Shown: one piece after another, positions 24,308-31,769 of the stretch
Layout: every line of letters begins with the position of its first letter
How positions within the stretch are numbered: position 1 is the first letter of the stretch
Origin: a virus
Virus record (IMG/VR): IMGVR_UViG_3300005915_000037
Coordinates: 1-44,866 of that record
Strand: one strand, 5' to 3'
DNA: 44,866 nucleotides
The notes under the pieces: generated by a model
The model's input: the letters and a program-made list of their open reading frames with translations, nothing else
What the model was told of the DNA's origin: nothing
Databases searched by the model: none
Translations under genes and position numbers: made by a program

Positions 24308-24721
24308 ATGGAGTATTTGAAGGAGTTCATAGAGGCGAATCAGATGGGCGTGGGCGTCGCGCTCGGGATTCTTTGCAGCGCTATCTTCTGCGCGCTAAAG
24401 GCTTCAATAGCGATGCAGCTGAAGTGTGGCAGACCGAAGTATTCGGAGTATTGGCAAGGGTACAAATCCCTTTGGAATGGTTCAAAACTTCCGAGTTCAT
24501 ACACGATGGAGTCAACGCTTTCGTTGGCTTGGTTTCGTGGCAGATTGGATGCCGTTTCAGACCAGGCGATTAGAAGGAATTTAGACCACACCCTTGGGAT
24601 GGATAAGCATGGACATGTTCCGGCGCGGATGAGCACGGAGGAGGCTTTCTGCGATCTTCTGGCCGGGTTGCCAGGCGGCCCGCCTTCGGATCTCAGGGTT
24701 GCGGCGGAACGCGCAAAGTAG
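24308..24721 (+). CDS. Hypothetical protein with an N-terminal membrane segment
   Basis: A 137-residue protein behind AAAGGAGC. Residues ~13-32 (MGVGVALGILCSAIFCALKA) form one hydrophobic segment; the rest is soluble, mixed helix, with Trp/Tyr residues (YSEYWQGYKSLWNGSKLPSS) and a repeat of short charged stretches. No family is recognised. It is the first gene after the putative origin region and is followed three bases later by a promoter-like sequence. Confidence 0.65.
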   Translation: MEYLKEFIEANQMGVGVALGILCSAIFCALKASIAMQLKCGRPKYSEYWQGYKSLWNGSKLPSSYTMESTLSLAWFRGRLDAVSDQAIRRNLDHTLGMDKHGHVPARMSTEEAFCDLLAGLPGGPPSDLRVAAERAK

Positions 24722-24724
24722 CAC

Positions 24725-24751
24725 TTGACAATTCAAGACGAATGGTATAGT
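24725..24751 (+). promoter_or_regulatory. Possible promoter before the recombination ATPase cluster
   Basis: TTGACA at 24725-24730 is a perfect -35 box; TATAGT at 24746-24751 is a fair -10, but the spacer is only 15 bases, shorter than ideal. It lies 24-50 bases before the next gene. Confidence 0.5.
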
Positions 24752-24774
24752 GTCGAAAATGAAAGGGCAAGCAA

Positions 24775-25101
24775 ATGGGACAAGCACACCTTCCCGGCAT
24801 GGACAAAGACTCCACAGACCCGCTTGAGCGCAAATTCTTCGCGTTTCACGCAGCGCATCCGGAGGTCTACGCAGGCATTGTGAAAGAGGCGCTGAGACTC
24901 AAGGACCGCGGTGTATTGAAGTGCGGAGTGCGGCTGCCATACGAGCTAGTGCGCGTGCTGCGCGGCGCACAGTGCCACATGCCAAATGTTTACTGCCCGC
25001 TGTATGCCAGATTGATTATGAGAGACGAGCCACGGCTTAAGGAATGGTTTATCGTTTGCCGGCGGCGCAATGTCGCTGCTGGCTCTGTATTGGGTGACTG
25101 A
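24775..25101 (+). CDS. Conserved phage hypothetical protein
   Basis: A 108-residue protein with leader GGCAAGCAA directly before ATG 24775; a second in-frame ATG follows at 24799. The pattern FFAFHAAHPEVYAGIVKEAL, then RLPYELVRVLRGA and YCPLYARLIMRDEPRLKEWF recalls a widespread small phage protein of unknown function (an FxxFHxxNPxVY motif followed by a Tyr-Ala-Arg region), usually found near replication and recombination genes. All-helical, no catalytic motif. Start choice does not alter the conserved part. Confidence 0.65.
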   Translation: MGQAHLPGMDKDSTDPLERKFFAFHAAHPEVYAGIVKEALRLKDRGVLKCGVRLPYELVRVLRGAQCHMPNVYCPLYARLIMRDEPRLKEWFIVCRRRNVAAGSVLGD

Positions 25102-25120
25102 ACGAACAAGGGACAAGCAA

Positions 25121-26590
25121 ATGACAACAACGAAAGACATACTCAAGGAAGCGGCGGCGCAAGCCGCGCAGAAGGCTCAGGCCGACGTGCCTGAAGCCGG
25201 AGAATCGGGGCTCAGGGTTACGGAGCTTCATGTCAGTAATTTCATGAAGATCAACACTGTCGATATTCATCTGGACCGCAACCTAGTGCAAATCTGTGGC
25301 AAGAACAAGGAAGGAAAAACGAGCCTCGGAAACGCGATGTGGTTCTTGATTTCTGGCGCGCGGGGCTACAACCAAACCAAAGAGAGCCCGTGTAAGCGAG
25401 GGACCGAGCAAACAGTCTTGGAGGGTCGGCTCGGAGATCCAGATCAGCCAAGCGATGATGATCTGATTGTTCGACGTGTGATGACCAAGACAAGCCATGA
25501 GCTTACAGTCCGATCCGTGGATGGGAACACTGCCTACAAGAGACCACAGGACGTGCTTGATGCGCTGAGCACGCGGTCGGCATTTGACCCGACGCGTATT
25601 GTTACGATGGCCGACGCCAAGGTCATGGAGGAGCTGTTGAGCCTGACGGGGCGCAGTGATGAAATCAAGGCGCTGGAGCAAGCGTACGACATGACGTTCG
25701 CAAAGCGGACCGCGATCAACGTGGAGAAGAAGAAACTGGACGGGGCGATCAGCGAACTACCGCAAGAGACCGGCGATGTACCATCGCGGATAGACGTGGC
25801 CGACACGCTGCGTGTCATGGAGGAGATGGAGGAAAAGATTGCACAATCAGACCAGGCCGAAGAAGACGCGCGTGTCGCGAGCGATGCCATCGAGCAGAAG
25901 ACCCTTTCAATCGGCTATCACAGGAAACAGATTAAAGATCACAATGACAAGATTGCGGCACTCCTCGAACAGAACGAATCCCTCACGAAAGAGGTCAAGG
26001 AAATACAGAGCTATGTCTTGGGAGAGGACGTGCGAGGCGATCTCAAAGAGAAGGCGCGCGGATTGCGCGGGGACATCAAGAGCGCGGAAGCAACAAACGA
26101 ACGCGCTGCGAATCATGCGCGACGCGAAGCGATGCTCGATGAGGCCCAAAGGAAGGGCAACGAATCCGAGATATGCACGCAAGATCTGGAGGACATCAAG
26201 AAACAGAGGGCTGTGATAGTCGCGGACTCAGAGCTTCCCGATGCGCTGGAGTTCGACTTCGATGCGGGGTTCTGTAGGTACAACGGATCGCCGTTCTCCG
26301 AGTGCTCAGACTCGGAGAAGATCTTGCTCACCGTGCCGATTCTGATCGCGAAGAACCACGCGTTCAAAGCCATGTGGATTCAACGCGCCAACCTACTGGA
26401 CTCCGAATCTCTCCTAGCCATTCAAGACATGGCCTACGCTGCGGACTTGCAGCTTGTTCTGGAGATTGTGGACGAATCCGGGGATGTCGGGATCGTTATG
26501 CAGGACGGGGCTGTAGTGGCAATCGACGGCAAGCATGTTGAACCACAGACAATCATTGCTTCGAAGCAAGCAAAGAAGGGCCGCAAGTAA
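25121..26590 (+). CDS. SMC/Rad50/SbcC-like ATPase
   Basis: I chose ATG 25121 behind GGGACAAGC; upstream open frame lies within the previous gene. The 489-residue product has an N-terminal strand pattern (LRVTELHVSNFMKINTVDIH) and a P-loop GKNKEGKTSLGNAMWF (residues ~60-75). A long coiled coil follows (~200-370, EEMEEKIAQSDQAEEDAR and others). The C-terminal half-domain has ECSDSEKILLTVPILIA in place of the ABC signature and VDESGDVGIVMQDG near the end. This is the common phage version of SbcC/Rad50: a DNA-end or recombination ATPase that usually pairs with a nuclease, none of which I see next to it. TAATG couples it to the SSB gene. Confidence 0.82.
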   Translation: MTTTKDILKEAAAQAAQKAQADVPEAGESGLRVTELHVSNFMKINTVDIHLDRNLVQICGKNKEGKTSLGNAMWFLISGARGYNQTKESPCKRGTEQTVLEGRLGDPDQPSDDDLIVRRVMTKTSHELTVRSVDGNTAYKRPQDVLDALSTRSAFDPTRIVTMADAKVMEELLSLTGRSDEIKALEQAYDMTFAKRTAINVEKKKLDGAISELPQETGDVPSRIDVADTLRVMEEMEEKIAQSDQAEEDARVASDAIEQKTLSIGYHRKQIKDHNDKIAALLEQNESLTKEVKEIQSYVLGEDVRGDLKEKARGLRGDIKSAEATNERAANHARREAMLDEAQRKGNESEICTQDLEDIKKQRAVIVADSELPDALEFDFDAGFCRYNGSPFSECSDSEKILLTVPILIAKNHAFKAMWIQRANLLDSESLLAIQDMAYAADLQLVLEIVDESGDVGIVMQDGAVVAIDGKHVEPQTIIASKQAKKGRK

Positions 26591-26985
26591 TGGACGACGG
26601 AAGACTACCGCCGCCAAGTGATCGCATTCTGAGAATGCCGCGTCTGAATGAGGCCAGGGTGGCAGCGCGCCTTGTGAGGGATCCGGACATGGCCATGACT
26701 GCGGCAGGGCAGGCTGTGGCGAATTTGAGGATCGCGGTGAACTCGACGTACAAGACGGCACAGGGCGAACAGCGACAGAAGTCAACCTACATGCGGGTGA
26801 CGGCGCATGGACGTGTTGCGGAGTTCGTCGAGGCCAACATCAAGAAAGGAGATCCGGTCGTCGTGATCGGGACTTTGGAGAACATAGACCATCGCTTCGA
26901 AGGCATGACTGCAAAGAATCCAGCTCAGCTACTGGCAATACGCGCAGTGAACGTCATGCCACTTGAACAAGACGCAATGAAATAA
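26590..26985 (+). CDS. ssb: Single-stranded DNA-binding protein
   Basis: A 131-residue OB-fold protein, coupled to the ATPase by TAATG. The SSB pattern is visible: an opening strand (LNEARVAARLVRDPDMAMTA), AVANLRIAVNSTYKTAQG, TYMRVTAHGRVAEFVEANIK, then KGDPVVVIGTLEN. It is shorter than bacterial SSB and ends without the acidic DDxxPF tail that recruits host partners, so it may bind ssDNA without the usual protein contacts. It works with ERF and RusA in recombination and replication. Confidence 0.87.
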   Translation: MDDGRLPPPSDRILRMPRLNEARVAARLVRDPDMAMTAAGQAVANLRIAVNSTYKTAQGEQRQKSTYMRVTAHGRVAEFVEANIKKGDPVVVIGTLENIDHRFEGMTAKNPAQLLAIRAVNVMPLEQDAMK

Positions 26986-27002
26986 CAACGGAAGGAACGA
27001 CT

Positions 27003-28505
27003 ATGACGAACGAAGAGACGAACGAATGGAGAGGCATCACGGTTAAGATGCCTTGGGCGCTTGCGATTATCGATCTTGATCCGAGTGACACCCCCCGACT
27101 GTTTAAAAGCGCGGAGAACCGCACGCGGTCGCTTGGCGACTACACCGGTCCGCTCGTGATCCACGCGTCTAAGACGCTGCCAGCGAAGGGTTGGCTTGAT
27201 GCCGACATTGAAGAAATTCTCAACAGGTGGGAAGAGGATGCGGCCTACTTTGAGACAGCCACAAAGGCAGAGGGCGACGCCGCCCTTGCAGCAAAACGCG
27301 CATGGCTCACGACGGCCAGCCACAAGTATGCAGGCTGTGTCCTTGGCTATACCGAGCTGATCGCCACGGATGCATCCCATTGCTCGCCATGGGATGTGGC
27401 AGGAATGAAGCACTTGCGGCTGGGTGCGCCGCACCCACTGAAAGCTGCGCCTGAATGGAAAGGCGCACGGGGATTGTGGCAGGTCTCGGACGAACTGAAA
27501 GGGCTGATCGAAGACAACGACATCGACGCAGCCCGCGATAGCGAGGCGCCTGCGCAGGCGCCCGAAGAACAAGAGCAGAGCACCGACACGGAGCCGGAGG
27601 AGCCGTTCGACATGCGAGACGGCGAGATAACCACAAGCCCGTCGCCGGCAATTGAACTCAAGGCCGGAGACCGCGTGCTGTACGAAGAGCGCACCCTCCC
27701 TGTACCGCTCACCGAGGCCGAAGAACTGGATGCGCTTCACGACGTTGTCCGAATTTTGAAGGAAGTGGACGCGCTTGAGTATGAGAAAAAGACAATTGCA
27801 AAGGAACTCGGTGCCGAGATTGAGAAAAAGAAAACCGAGCTTATCGCGGCCACGCGTTACGCGGATTGCGGAAAGAATGAGCGACTTGTCAGGTGCCTAG
27901 AGGTTACGCAATACGCAGACAACATGCGCAGCGTCGTGCGCTTGGACACACACCGGATCGTAGAGCAGCGTCAGCTCCTGCATGAGGAGCGTCAGGGCGA
28001 AGTGCAAGACATAGACGATCCTTCGTTTCTGGCAGAGGACAGTGAGGAGGCAGGACTCACAAGCCTACAGATAGCGGCGGTCGAAATGTCGGCCTTCGAC
28101 AAAGTGTTGGACATTGATTCTATTGGCCGTAATCTGGACGTGGACTCAGACACCATGGCCGCATGGATGAAAGATCCGGCCTTCATTGCGCTACTGGACA
28201 AGAAGTGCAACGAAGCGGAAGCCACTAAAGGCGCGGTCGAGGGGCCTGAGGACGGCGCCGCTGCCGAGGCGCCGGTCGAAGACGTTATGCACACCGCAGA
28301 GGGCCTCTTGACTTCGCTACACACCGTCGATAGGCTTGATCTACAGTCGTGGCTCAACACGCACGAAGAAGCAGACATGCTCAAGGATTTGGAAACATTA
28401 AGCCCCGAAGAGATGGAAGAAGTGCATGTGTGGATCGAAGCTGACCGAGCCAATCCCCAAGACACCTTGAGCCCGCCCGAATTTTTGAGTTTGATTTTCG
28501 ACTAG
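27003..28505 (+). CDS. ASCH-domain protein fused to a phage coiled-coil domain
   Basis: A 500-residue protein behind GGAAGG. Residues ~10-160 match an ASCH (PUA-like) domain: ITVKMPWALAIIDLD, ENRTRSLGDYTGPLVIHASK, later GCVLGYTELI; ASCH folds bind RNA or modified nucleotides. An acidic linker with Glu/Pro repeats (~185-215) leads to a second region (~240-330): helix LDALHDVVRILKEVDALEYE, then GKNERLVRCLEVTQYADN and RLDTHRIVEQRQLLHEERQ, a pattern I recall from stand-alone phage early proteins. The C-terminal ~150 residues are acidic and helical without a recognised fold. In most phages these would be separate genes. Function is open: nucleotide or RNA sensing, or modulation of host nucleases. 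Confidence 0.68.
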   Translation: MTNEETNEWRGITVKMPWALAIIDLDPSDTPRLFKSAENRTRSLGDYTGPLVIHASKTLPAKGWLDADIEEILNRWEEDAAYFETATKAEGDAALAAKRAWLTTASHKYAGCVLGYTELIATDASHCSPWDVAGMKHLRLGAPHPLKAAPEWKGARGLWQVSDELKGLIEDNDIDAARDSEAPAQAPEEQEQSTDTEPEEPFDMRDGEITTSPSPAIELKAGDRVLYEERTLPVPLTEAEELDALHDVVRILKEVDALEYEKKTIAKELGAEIEKKKTELIAATRYADCGKNERLVRCLEVTQYADNMRSVVRLDTHRIVEQRQLLHEERQGEVQDIDDPSFLAEDSEEAGLTSLQIAAVEMSAFDKVLDIDSIGRNLDVDSDTMAAWMKDPAFIALLDKKCNEAEATKGAVEGPEDGAAAEAPVEDVMHTAEGLLTSLHTVDRLDLQSWLNTHEEADMLKDLETLSPEEMEEVHVWIEADRANPQDTLSPPEFLSLIFD

Positions 28506-28518
28506 GATGCAGTAGAAT
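28491..28518 (+). promoter_or_regulatory. Possible promoter at 28.5 kb
   Basis: TTGATT (28491-28496) and TAGAAT (28513-28518), spacer 16. GTTTGATTTTCG resembles part of the duplicated promoter module (GTTCGATTTTCG in copy 2). It lies at the end of the ASCH gene, about 90 bases before the next gene, and is followed by a degenerate copy of the leader (GAGCAAGCAAAGG). Confidence 0.45.
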
Positions 28519-28604
28519 ACGCATGCCAAAAGAGAGCAAGCAAAGGCTCGGGACACGAGCGCAGATGAGGTGGGTTGAAAACGAAGAAACGAAAGGATCG
28601 CAAA

Positions 28605-28838
28605 GTGACGCCAAAAACAGAAGCTCAGTACCAGGCAGAGTCAGACCTCCGGACGCTGGAGGATGCGGAACAGATAGGGTCGGACAAGAAACGAAGTAAA
28701 GCCGCGCAAGCCGAAGGAGTGCGCAGGCAGAAGGCGCTGGCCAAAGTCATGAGTAAGCAGAGGCCCGTTCCGAAGGCGAAAGCCAAGCCGGCGAAGAAGC
28801 GCACCGCGCCGAAGGCTAAGCCCCCGCGCAAGCGCTAA
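28605..28838 (+). CDS. Small basic protein
   Basis: I chose GTG 28605, which has AAAGGA eight bases upstream; an in-frame TTG at 28575 is less well supported. The 77-residue product begins with a helical, polar block (TPKTEAQYQAESDLRTLEDA) and ends with a run of Lys/Ala/Pro (from about residue 55) like an H1-type histone tail. A role in nucleic acid binding is plausible. The first block recalls short conserved phage proteins. The following 114 bases hold no gene that I can see. Confidence 0.62.
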   Translation: MTPKTEAQYQAESDLRTLEDAEQIGSDKKRSKAAQAEGVRRQKALAKVMSKQRPVPKAKAKPAKKRTAPKAKPPRKR

Positions 28839-28952
28839 GACTTTGGGTTCCACGGCTGAATCCCGGACGGCGTACCCTTTTCGCGCCGAACACCCCACAG
28901 CCGCGAAGGCGATCCGGGACACCTCCGCACCCAACCACAAGGAGACAAGCAC

Positions 28953-29228
28953 ATGGCAAGCGACAAGACGAAGCAATTGGTTCTGGATATGCTTAGAAAA
29001 GGCGCGGAGCCTCTGACGGCTGCCGAGATATCCGACAAGATCGGCGGAGATTGCGACAAGTACCAAGCAACACAGTATCTGTATTCTCTATTCGCGGAAG
29101 GGGTCGCGGCGTTTGGTCCGCGCAAAGTATGCAGAGTTTCACTGCGGACTTCGACATCATGGGTGGCTTGCGCGAAGGAAGGGCAGGCCGATCTGTTCGA
29201 GGCGTTCAAAGAAGAGGGCCGGTCATGA
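28953..29228 (+). CDS. Small winged-helix-like protein
   Basis: A 91-residue protein behind the leader ACAAGGAGACAAGC. Residues ~5-70 have a winged-helix pattern: KQLVLDMLRKGAEPLTAAEI (helix plus recognition-helix start), GDCDKYQATQYLYSLFAEG, then a beta wing (PRKVCRVSLRTST). It resembles small regulators where one domain reads DNA. The target is unknown. It overlaps the next gene by ATGA. Confidence 0.65.
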   Translation: MASDKTKQLVLDMLRKGAEPLTAAEISDKIGGDCDKYQATQYLYSLFAEGVAAFGPRKVCRVSLRTSTSWVACAKEGQADLFEAFKEEGRS

Positions 29229-29641
29229 AAATGAAGGACATCCTGCAAGGTCAAATATCAGGCGCAACACAGACCCCATACCAACTGATCGACACACTTC
29301 AGGAGCTGGAATATACATGGGGAATGAAAGAACCGGCGGCGCTTATTTGGGACGCGATTCCAGAAGAGGCGCTACGTTGCGATCAGGATAAGTGGTGGGA
29401 ATTCGACGAGCCCGGGTATCTCATAAACGCCGCAAGCAAGATCATAGACGACCAATTGGGAGCCATCGGCAGCCCGTTGCGTTTTGGGATTCATGCGAAA
29501 CTCGGGACTCCTGGGTATTGGAATTTCGGGGAATGTCGGCACTTGGACGGGTCGGCGCAAGAACACAAACCAGAATACAGAGAGCTGGTCATAACGCGGC
29601 GCGTGTTGGGCCAGCAAGAGAAGGGAATGGCGTATGCTTGA
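29225..29641 (+). CDS. Hypothetical protein
   Basis: I chose ATG 29225, overlapping the upstream stop; the longer open frame upstream lies inside the previous gene. The 138-residue product has an aromatic-rich mid-part (DKWWEFDEPGYLINAASKII) and no recognised motif, signal or membrane segment. It is coupled to both neighbours by short overlaps. Confidence 0.62.
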   Translation: MKMKDILQGQISGATQTPYQLIDTLQELEYTWGMKEPAALIWDAIPEEALRCDQDKWWEFDEPGYLINAASKIIDDQLGAIGSPLRFGIHAKLGTPGYWNFGECRHLDGSAQEHKPEYRELVITRRVLGQQEKGMAYA

Positions 29642-29783
29642 AGACTACGGCTTTTCCGTCCGGACACCCCGCGATCCGTCCGGTTCGGGAGGGAAGTGCG
29701 CCGGAAAAATAGTACCTCTTTTGCGATTTTTTCGGGTTTGGCGCAAGCCCGTGTCACCAAAGAACTTATGGCTGTTTGAGTGA
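29634..29783 (+). CDS. Small ORF (49 aa), doubtful
   Basis: ATG 29634 overlaps the upstream stop (ATGCTTGA) with AAGGGA ten bases before it. The product begins MLEDYGFSVRTPRDPSGSGG and is basic with a Trp-containing end (KPVSPKNLWLFE). Coupling and ribosome site support translation, but length and composition alone do not prove a gene. Confidence 0.35.
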   Translation: MLEDYGFSVRTPRDPSGSGGKCAGKIVPLLRFFRVWRKPVSPKNLWLFE

Positions 29784-29835
29784 ATAGGTCATGAGCCGGA
29801 CGCAAGAGCCGGACACTACGGAAAGGGTAGACAAT

Positions 29836-30567
29836 ATGAAGGTCGAGAAGGCTATCGCACTGCTTCGTGAGTACGAACCTGAGGATGGTTACTACGGCTG
29901 TTTTTCGGGAGGCAAGGACTCCGTTGTGATCAAGGCGTTGGCAGACATGGGCGGAATCAAGGCAGACTGGCATTACAACGCCACAGGTATAGACCCACCA
30001 GAGTTGACAAGGTTTATCCGCCAGCACCACCCAGATGTGGAGTTTGTGCGCCCGAAGCGGTCCTTCTTCGAGAGCTTTCCTAAGAGGGGATTTCCTACAC
30101 GCAAGCAGCGCTGGTGCTGTGCCGCACTCAAAGAACACAGTTATCCGCGAGATGGCCGGTCAATGCTCATGGGGATCCGCGCCGAGGAATCGGGGCGCAG
30201 AGCACGCGACTGGGATGAGGTGTCGGCACACTGGAAAAGTGGAGGACTGGTGCTCAACCCCATCTTCCATTGGACACAGGTGGGGGTGTGGGAGTTTATC
30301 CGCGACAACAGCGCTCCATATTGCTCTCTCTACGACGAGGGCTTTGATCGCCTGGGATGTATAGGATGCCCTCAGGCCCGAAAGGCCGGACGCGACGCAC
30401 AGTTTGTGCGGTGGCCGGGACATAAACGCGCATGGGCTAGTGCATTCCGCAGGTTGTGGAGCTCTCGCCCTGACGATTGGAGTATGAAAATGCGCTTCGA
30501 CTCTTGGGAAGAGATGTGGGAGTGGTGGTTGTCCAACAGAAGTCTACCAAAGAGGAGAGACAAATAA
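29836..30567 (+). CDS. PAPS-reductase/DndC-like PP-loop protein
   Basis: I prefer ATG 29836 (AAAGGG upstream) over ATG 29791. The 243-residue product has the PP-loop FSGGKDSVVIKAL at residues ~23-34, which binds ATP for adenylation in the PAPS reductase/ATP-pyrophosphatase superfamily, and the Cys pairs RWCCAALKEH and GCIGCPQARKAGR that can hold an iron-sulfur cluster. Phages often carry such proteins; substrates are unproved. Relatives include sulfate-assimilation PAPS reductases, DndC (DNA phosphorothioation) and tRNA sulfur enzymes. The C-terminal ~60 residues are Trp/Arg-rich. The next genes are the ATPase stub and a cytosine methyltransferase, so nucleic-acid modification is an attractive but unproved role. 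Confidence 0.82.
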   Translation: MKVEKAIALLREYEPEDGYYGCFSGGKDSVVIKALADMGGIKADWHYNATGIDPPELTRFIRQHHPDVEFVRPKRSFFESFPKRGFPTRKQRWCCAALKEHSYPRDGRSMLMGIRAEESGRRARDWDEVSAHWKSGGLVLNPIFHWTQVGVWEFIRDNSAPYCSLYDEGFDRLGCIGCPQARKAGRDAQFVRWPGHKRAWASAFRRLWSSRPDDWSMKMRFDSWEEMWEWWLSNRSLPKRRDK

Positions 30568-30629
30568 TGCAGGTCTTGAAACTGACAGCCCACAACGTGA
30601 AACGGGTCAATATTAAGGAGAATAAATGA
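30567..30629 (+). pseudogene. 20-residue stub resembling the N terminus of a Rad50-like ATPase
   Basis: ATG 30567 overlaps the PP-loop protein stop (TAATG) and encodes only MQVLKLTAHNVKRVNIKENK before TGA at 30627. The pattern LxLTAxNVKRxxxxE is how many phage Rad50/SbcC-like ATPases begin. The methyltransferase ATG overlaps the stop (ATGA), so a truncated gene with intact coupling now acts as a leader. It may be a remnant of a larger ATPase deleted when the methyltransferase arrived, or merely a coupling peptide. Confidence 0.5.
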
Positions 30630-31765
30630 ATGGCTTGGCTTTATGTGCAGGAATTGGCGGGCTCGAACTCGGGATCAGCCTCGCCCTCGGGGACGGATAT
30701 CGAACTGTGGGTTACGTCGAGCGGGAAGCCTACGCAGCGGCTGCTCTCGTGGCGCGGATGGAAGATTCGGCCATGGATAGCGCGCCTATCTGGGACGATA
30801 TCAAAACCTTCGACGGCAGACCGTGGCGCGGCTTGGTGGATATCGTCTCTGGCGGCTACCCATGCCAGCCCTTCAGTGTCGCCGGTCGCCGACGCGGCGC
30901 AGATGATCCGAGACACCTGTGGCCCGACGTTCGACGCATTGTGTCAGAGGTACAGCCAGGACTCTGTTTCTTCGAGAACGTCGCAAACCACATTAGACTG
31001 GGCTTTGAAGAGGTCAGAGCCGACTTACGAGGAATGGGTTACCGGGTTGAAGCAGGACTGTTTAGCGCGGCTGAAGTGGGTGCGCCTCACCTCCGCAAGC
31101 GACTGTTCATCCTTGCCTACCGCGACGGCGCACTGTGCGAAGGCGGACGGACCATCACAGGCGGACAGGCACACACCAGGACTACAGAGTGCGGCGAGCA
31201 CTTGGCCAACCCCCCGAGCCAGCGCCAACGAGAACAGGACCACGAGGAACGCACCGAGCCACGGGAACGGACACGGCAAGACACTGGCGGGGGAGGCGGC
31301 ACAGTGGATGACCCCGAACTGGCCGAACGGCGGTCGCAGTGTGTCAGCGGAAGTGGTAGCAGCAAAGGGTGCGACGGCAACGGGCAAGCGGACGGTGGGG
31401 CTGGAGTCCCAAGCGAAGCACTGGCCCACCCCGATGAGCGCAGACGGCTACAAGCTGAGCGCGGGCAAGCGGAAGGACTCGGACCTTTCCCACCAGGTCC
31501 AAGAGATAAAGGTGCATGGGCCGAAGTCCTTAGCCGTAACGCATGGGTTGCCCCTTCTCTACCGTCTGCTGCTGAGCTTACCCGAATGGCAGCCGAAGCT
31601 GGCGCGGATGCTGAACCCGAATTTCGTCGAGTGGCTGATGGGCTGGCCTATCGGGTGGACCGCCTTCGAGGCTGTGGCAACGGAGTACACCCAATCGTGG
31701 CGGCAAAAGCAGCATGCTGTTTTATTGCACGTGCTGAAGCACGAAACAGAGAGGCCACCAAATGA
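30626..31765 (+). CDS. dcm-like: C5-cytosine DNA methyltransferase
   Basis: A 379-residue protein behind AAGGAG. The C5-methyltransferase motifs are in order: LCAGIGGLELG (motif I, residues 6-16), GGYPCQPFSVAG (motif IV, catalytic Cys80), FENVANH (motif VI, ~116-122), GAPHLRKRLFILA (motif VIII), and near the end FRRVADGLAYRVDRLRGCGN leading to GVHP (motifs IX-X). It methylates cytosine at a sequence set by the variable region (~170-330), probably shielding phage DNA. Nearly its full length is overlapped in the +1 frame by another long ORF (30630-31769). The variable region is Gly/Arg/Asp-rich and unusual, as expected for constrained dual coding. Confidence 0.92.
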   Translation: MNGLALCAGIGGLELGISLALGDGYRTVGYVEREAYAAAALVARMEDSAMDSAPIWDDIKTFDGRPWRGLVDIVSGGYPCQPFSVAGRRRGADDPRHLWPDVRRIVSEVQPGLCFFENVANHIRLGFEEVRADLRGMGYRVEAGLFSAAEVGAPHLRKRLFILAYRDGALCEGGRTITGGQAHTRTTECGEHLANPPSQRQREQDHEERTEPRERTRQDTGGGGGTVDDPELAERRSQCVSGSGSSKGCDGNGQADGGAGVPSEALAHPDERRRLQAERGQAEGLGPFPPGPRDKGAWAEVLSRNAWVAPSLPSAAELTRMAAEAGADAEPEFRRVADGLAYRVDRLRGCGNGVHPIVAAKAACCFIARAEARNREATK

Positions 31766-31769
31766 ATGA
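30630..31769 (+). CDS. Overlapping +1-frame protein with WPTP and GWPIGWT motifs
   Basis: Open over 379 codons in the +1 frame of the methyltransferase. The part from about ATG 30903 (MIRDTCGPTFDALCQRYS) carries motifs I recognise from a phage protein family: SSLPTATA, STWPTPRASANENRTT, HWPTPMSADGYK and NPNFVEWLMGWPIGWT (about nt 31617-31664). Homologues are usually found with or overlapping C5 methyltransferases; biochemical role is unknown to me. The first ~90 codons (from 30630) lack these motifs and may be only an open frame, so 30903 could be the true start. The same DNA near 31620-31700 encodes conserved residues in both frames. Confidence 0.62.
   Translation: MAWLYVQELAGSNSGSASPSGTDIELWVTSSGKPTQRLLSWRGWKIRPWIARLSGTISKPSTADRGAAWWISSLAATHASPSVSPVADAAQMIRDTCGPTFDALCQRYSQDSVSSRTSQTTLDWALKRSEPTYEEWVTGLKQDCLARLKWVRLTSASDCSSLPTATAHCAKADGPSQADRHTPGLQSAASTWPTPRASANENRTTRNAPSHGNGHGKTLAGEAAQWMTPNWPNGGRSVSAEVVAAKGATATGKRTVGLESQAKHWPTPMSADGYKLSAGKRKDSDLSHQVQEIKVHGPKSLAVTHGLPLLYRLLLSLPEWQPKLARMLNPNFVEWLMGWPIGWTAFEAVATEYTQSWRQKQHAVLLHVLKHETERPPNE

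Noticed and set aside
28523-28696. A short ORF starting MPKESKQRLG just after the possible promoter
   Set aside because: It overlaps the better supported small basic protein in another frame and has no ribosome site; the ATG falls at the expected transcription start.
25121-30567. A DND phosphorothioation operon (DndC plus SMC-like DndD)
   Set aside because: The PP-loop protein and the SMC-like ATPase are 3 kb apart in different gene groups, and DndA, DndB and DndE are missing. The ATPase fits better as a Rad50/SbcC-like recombination protein.
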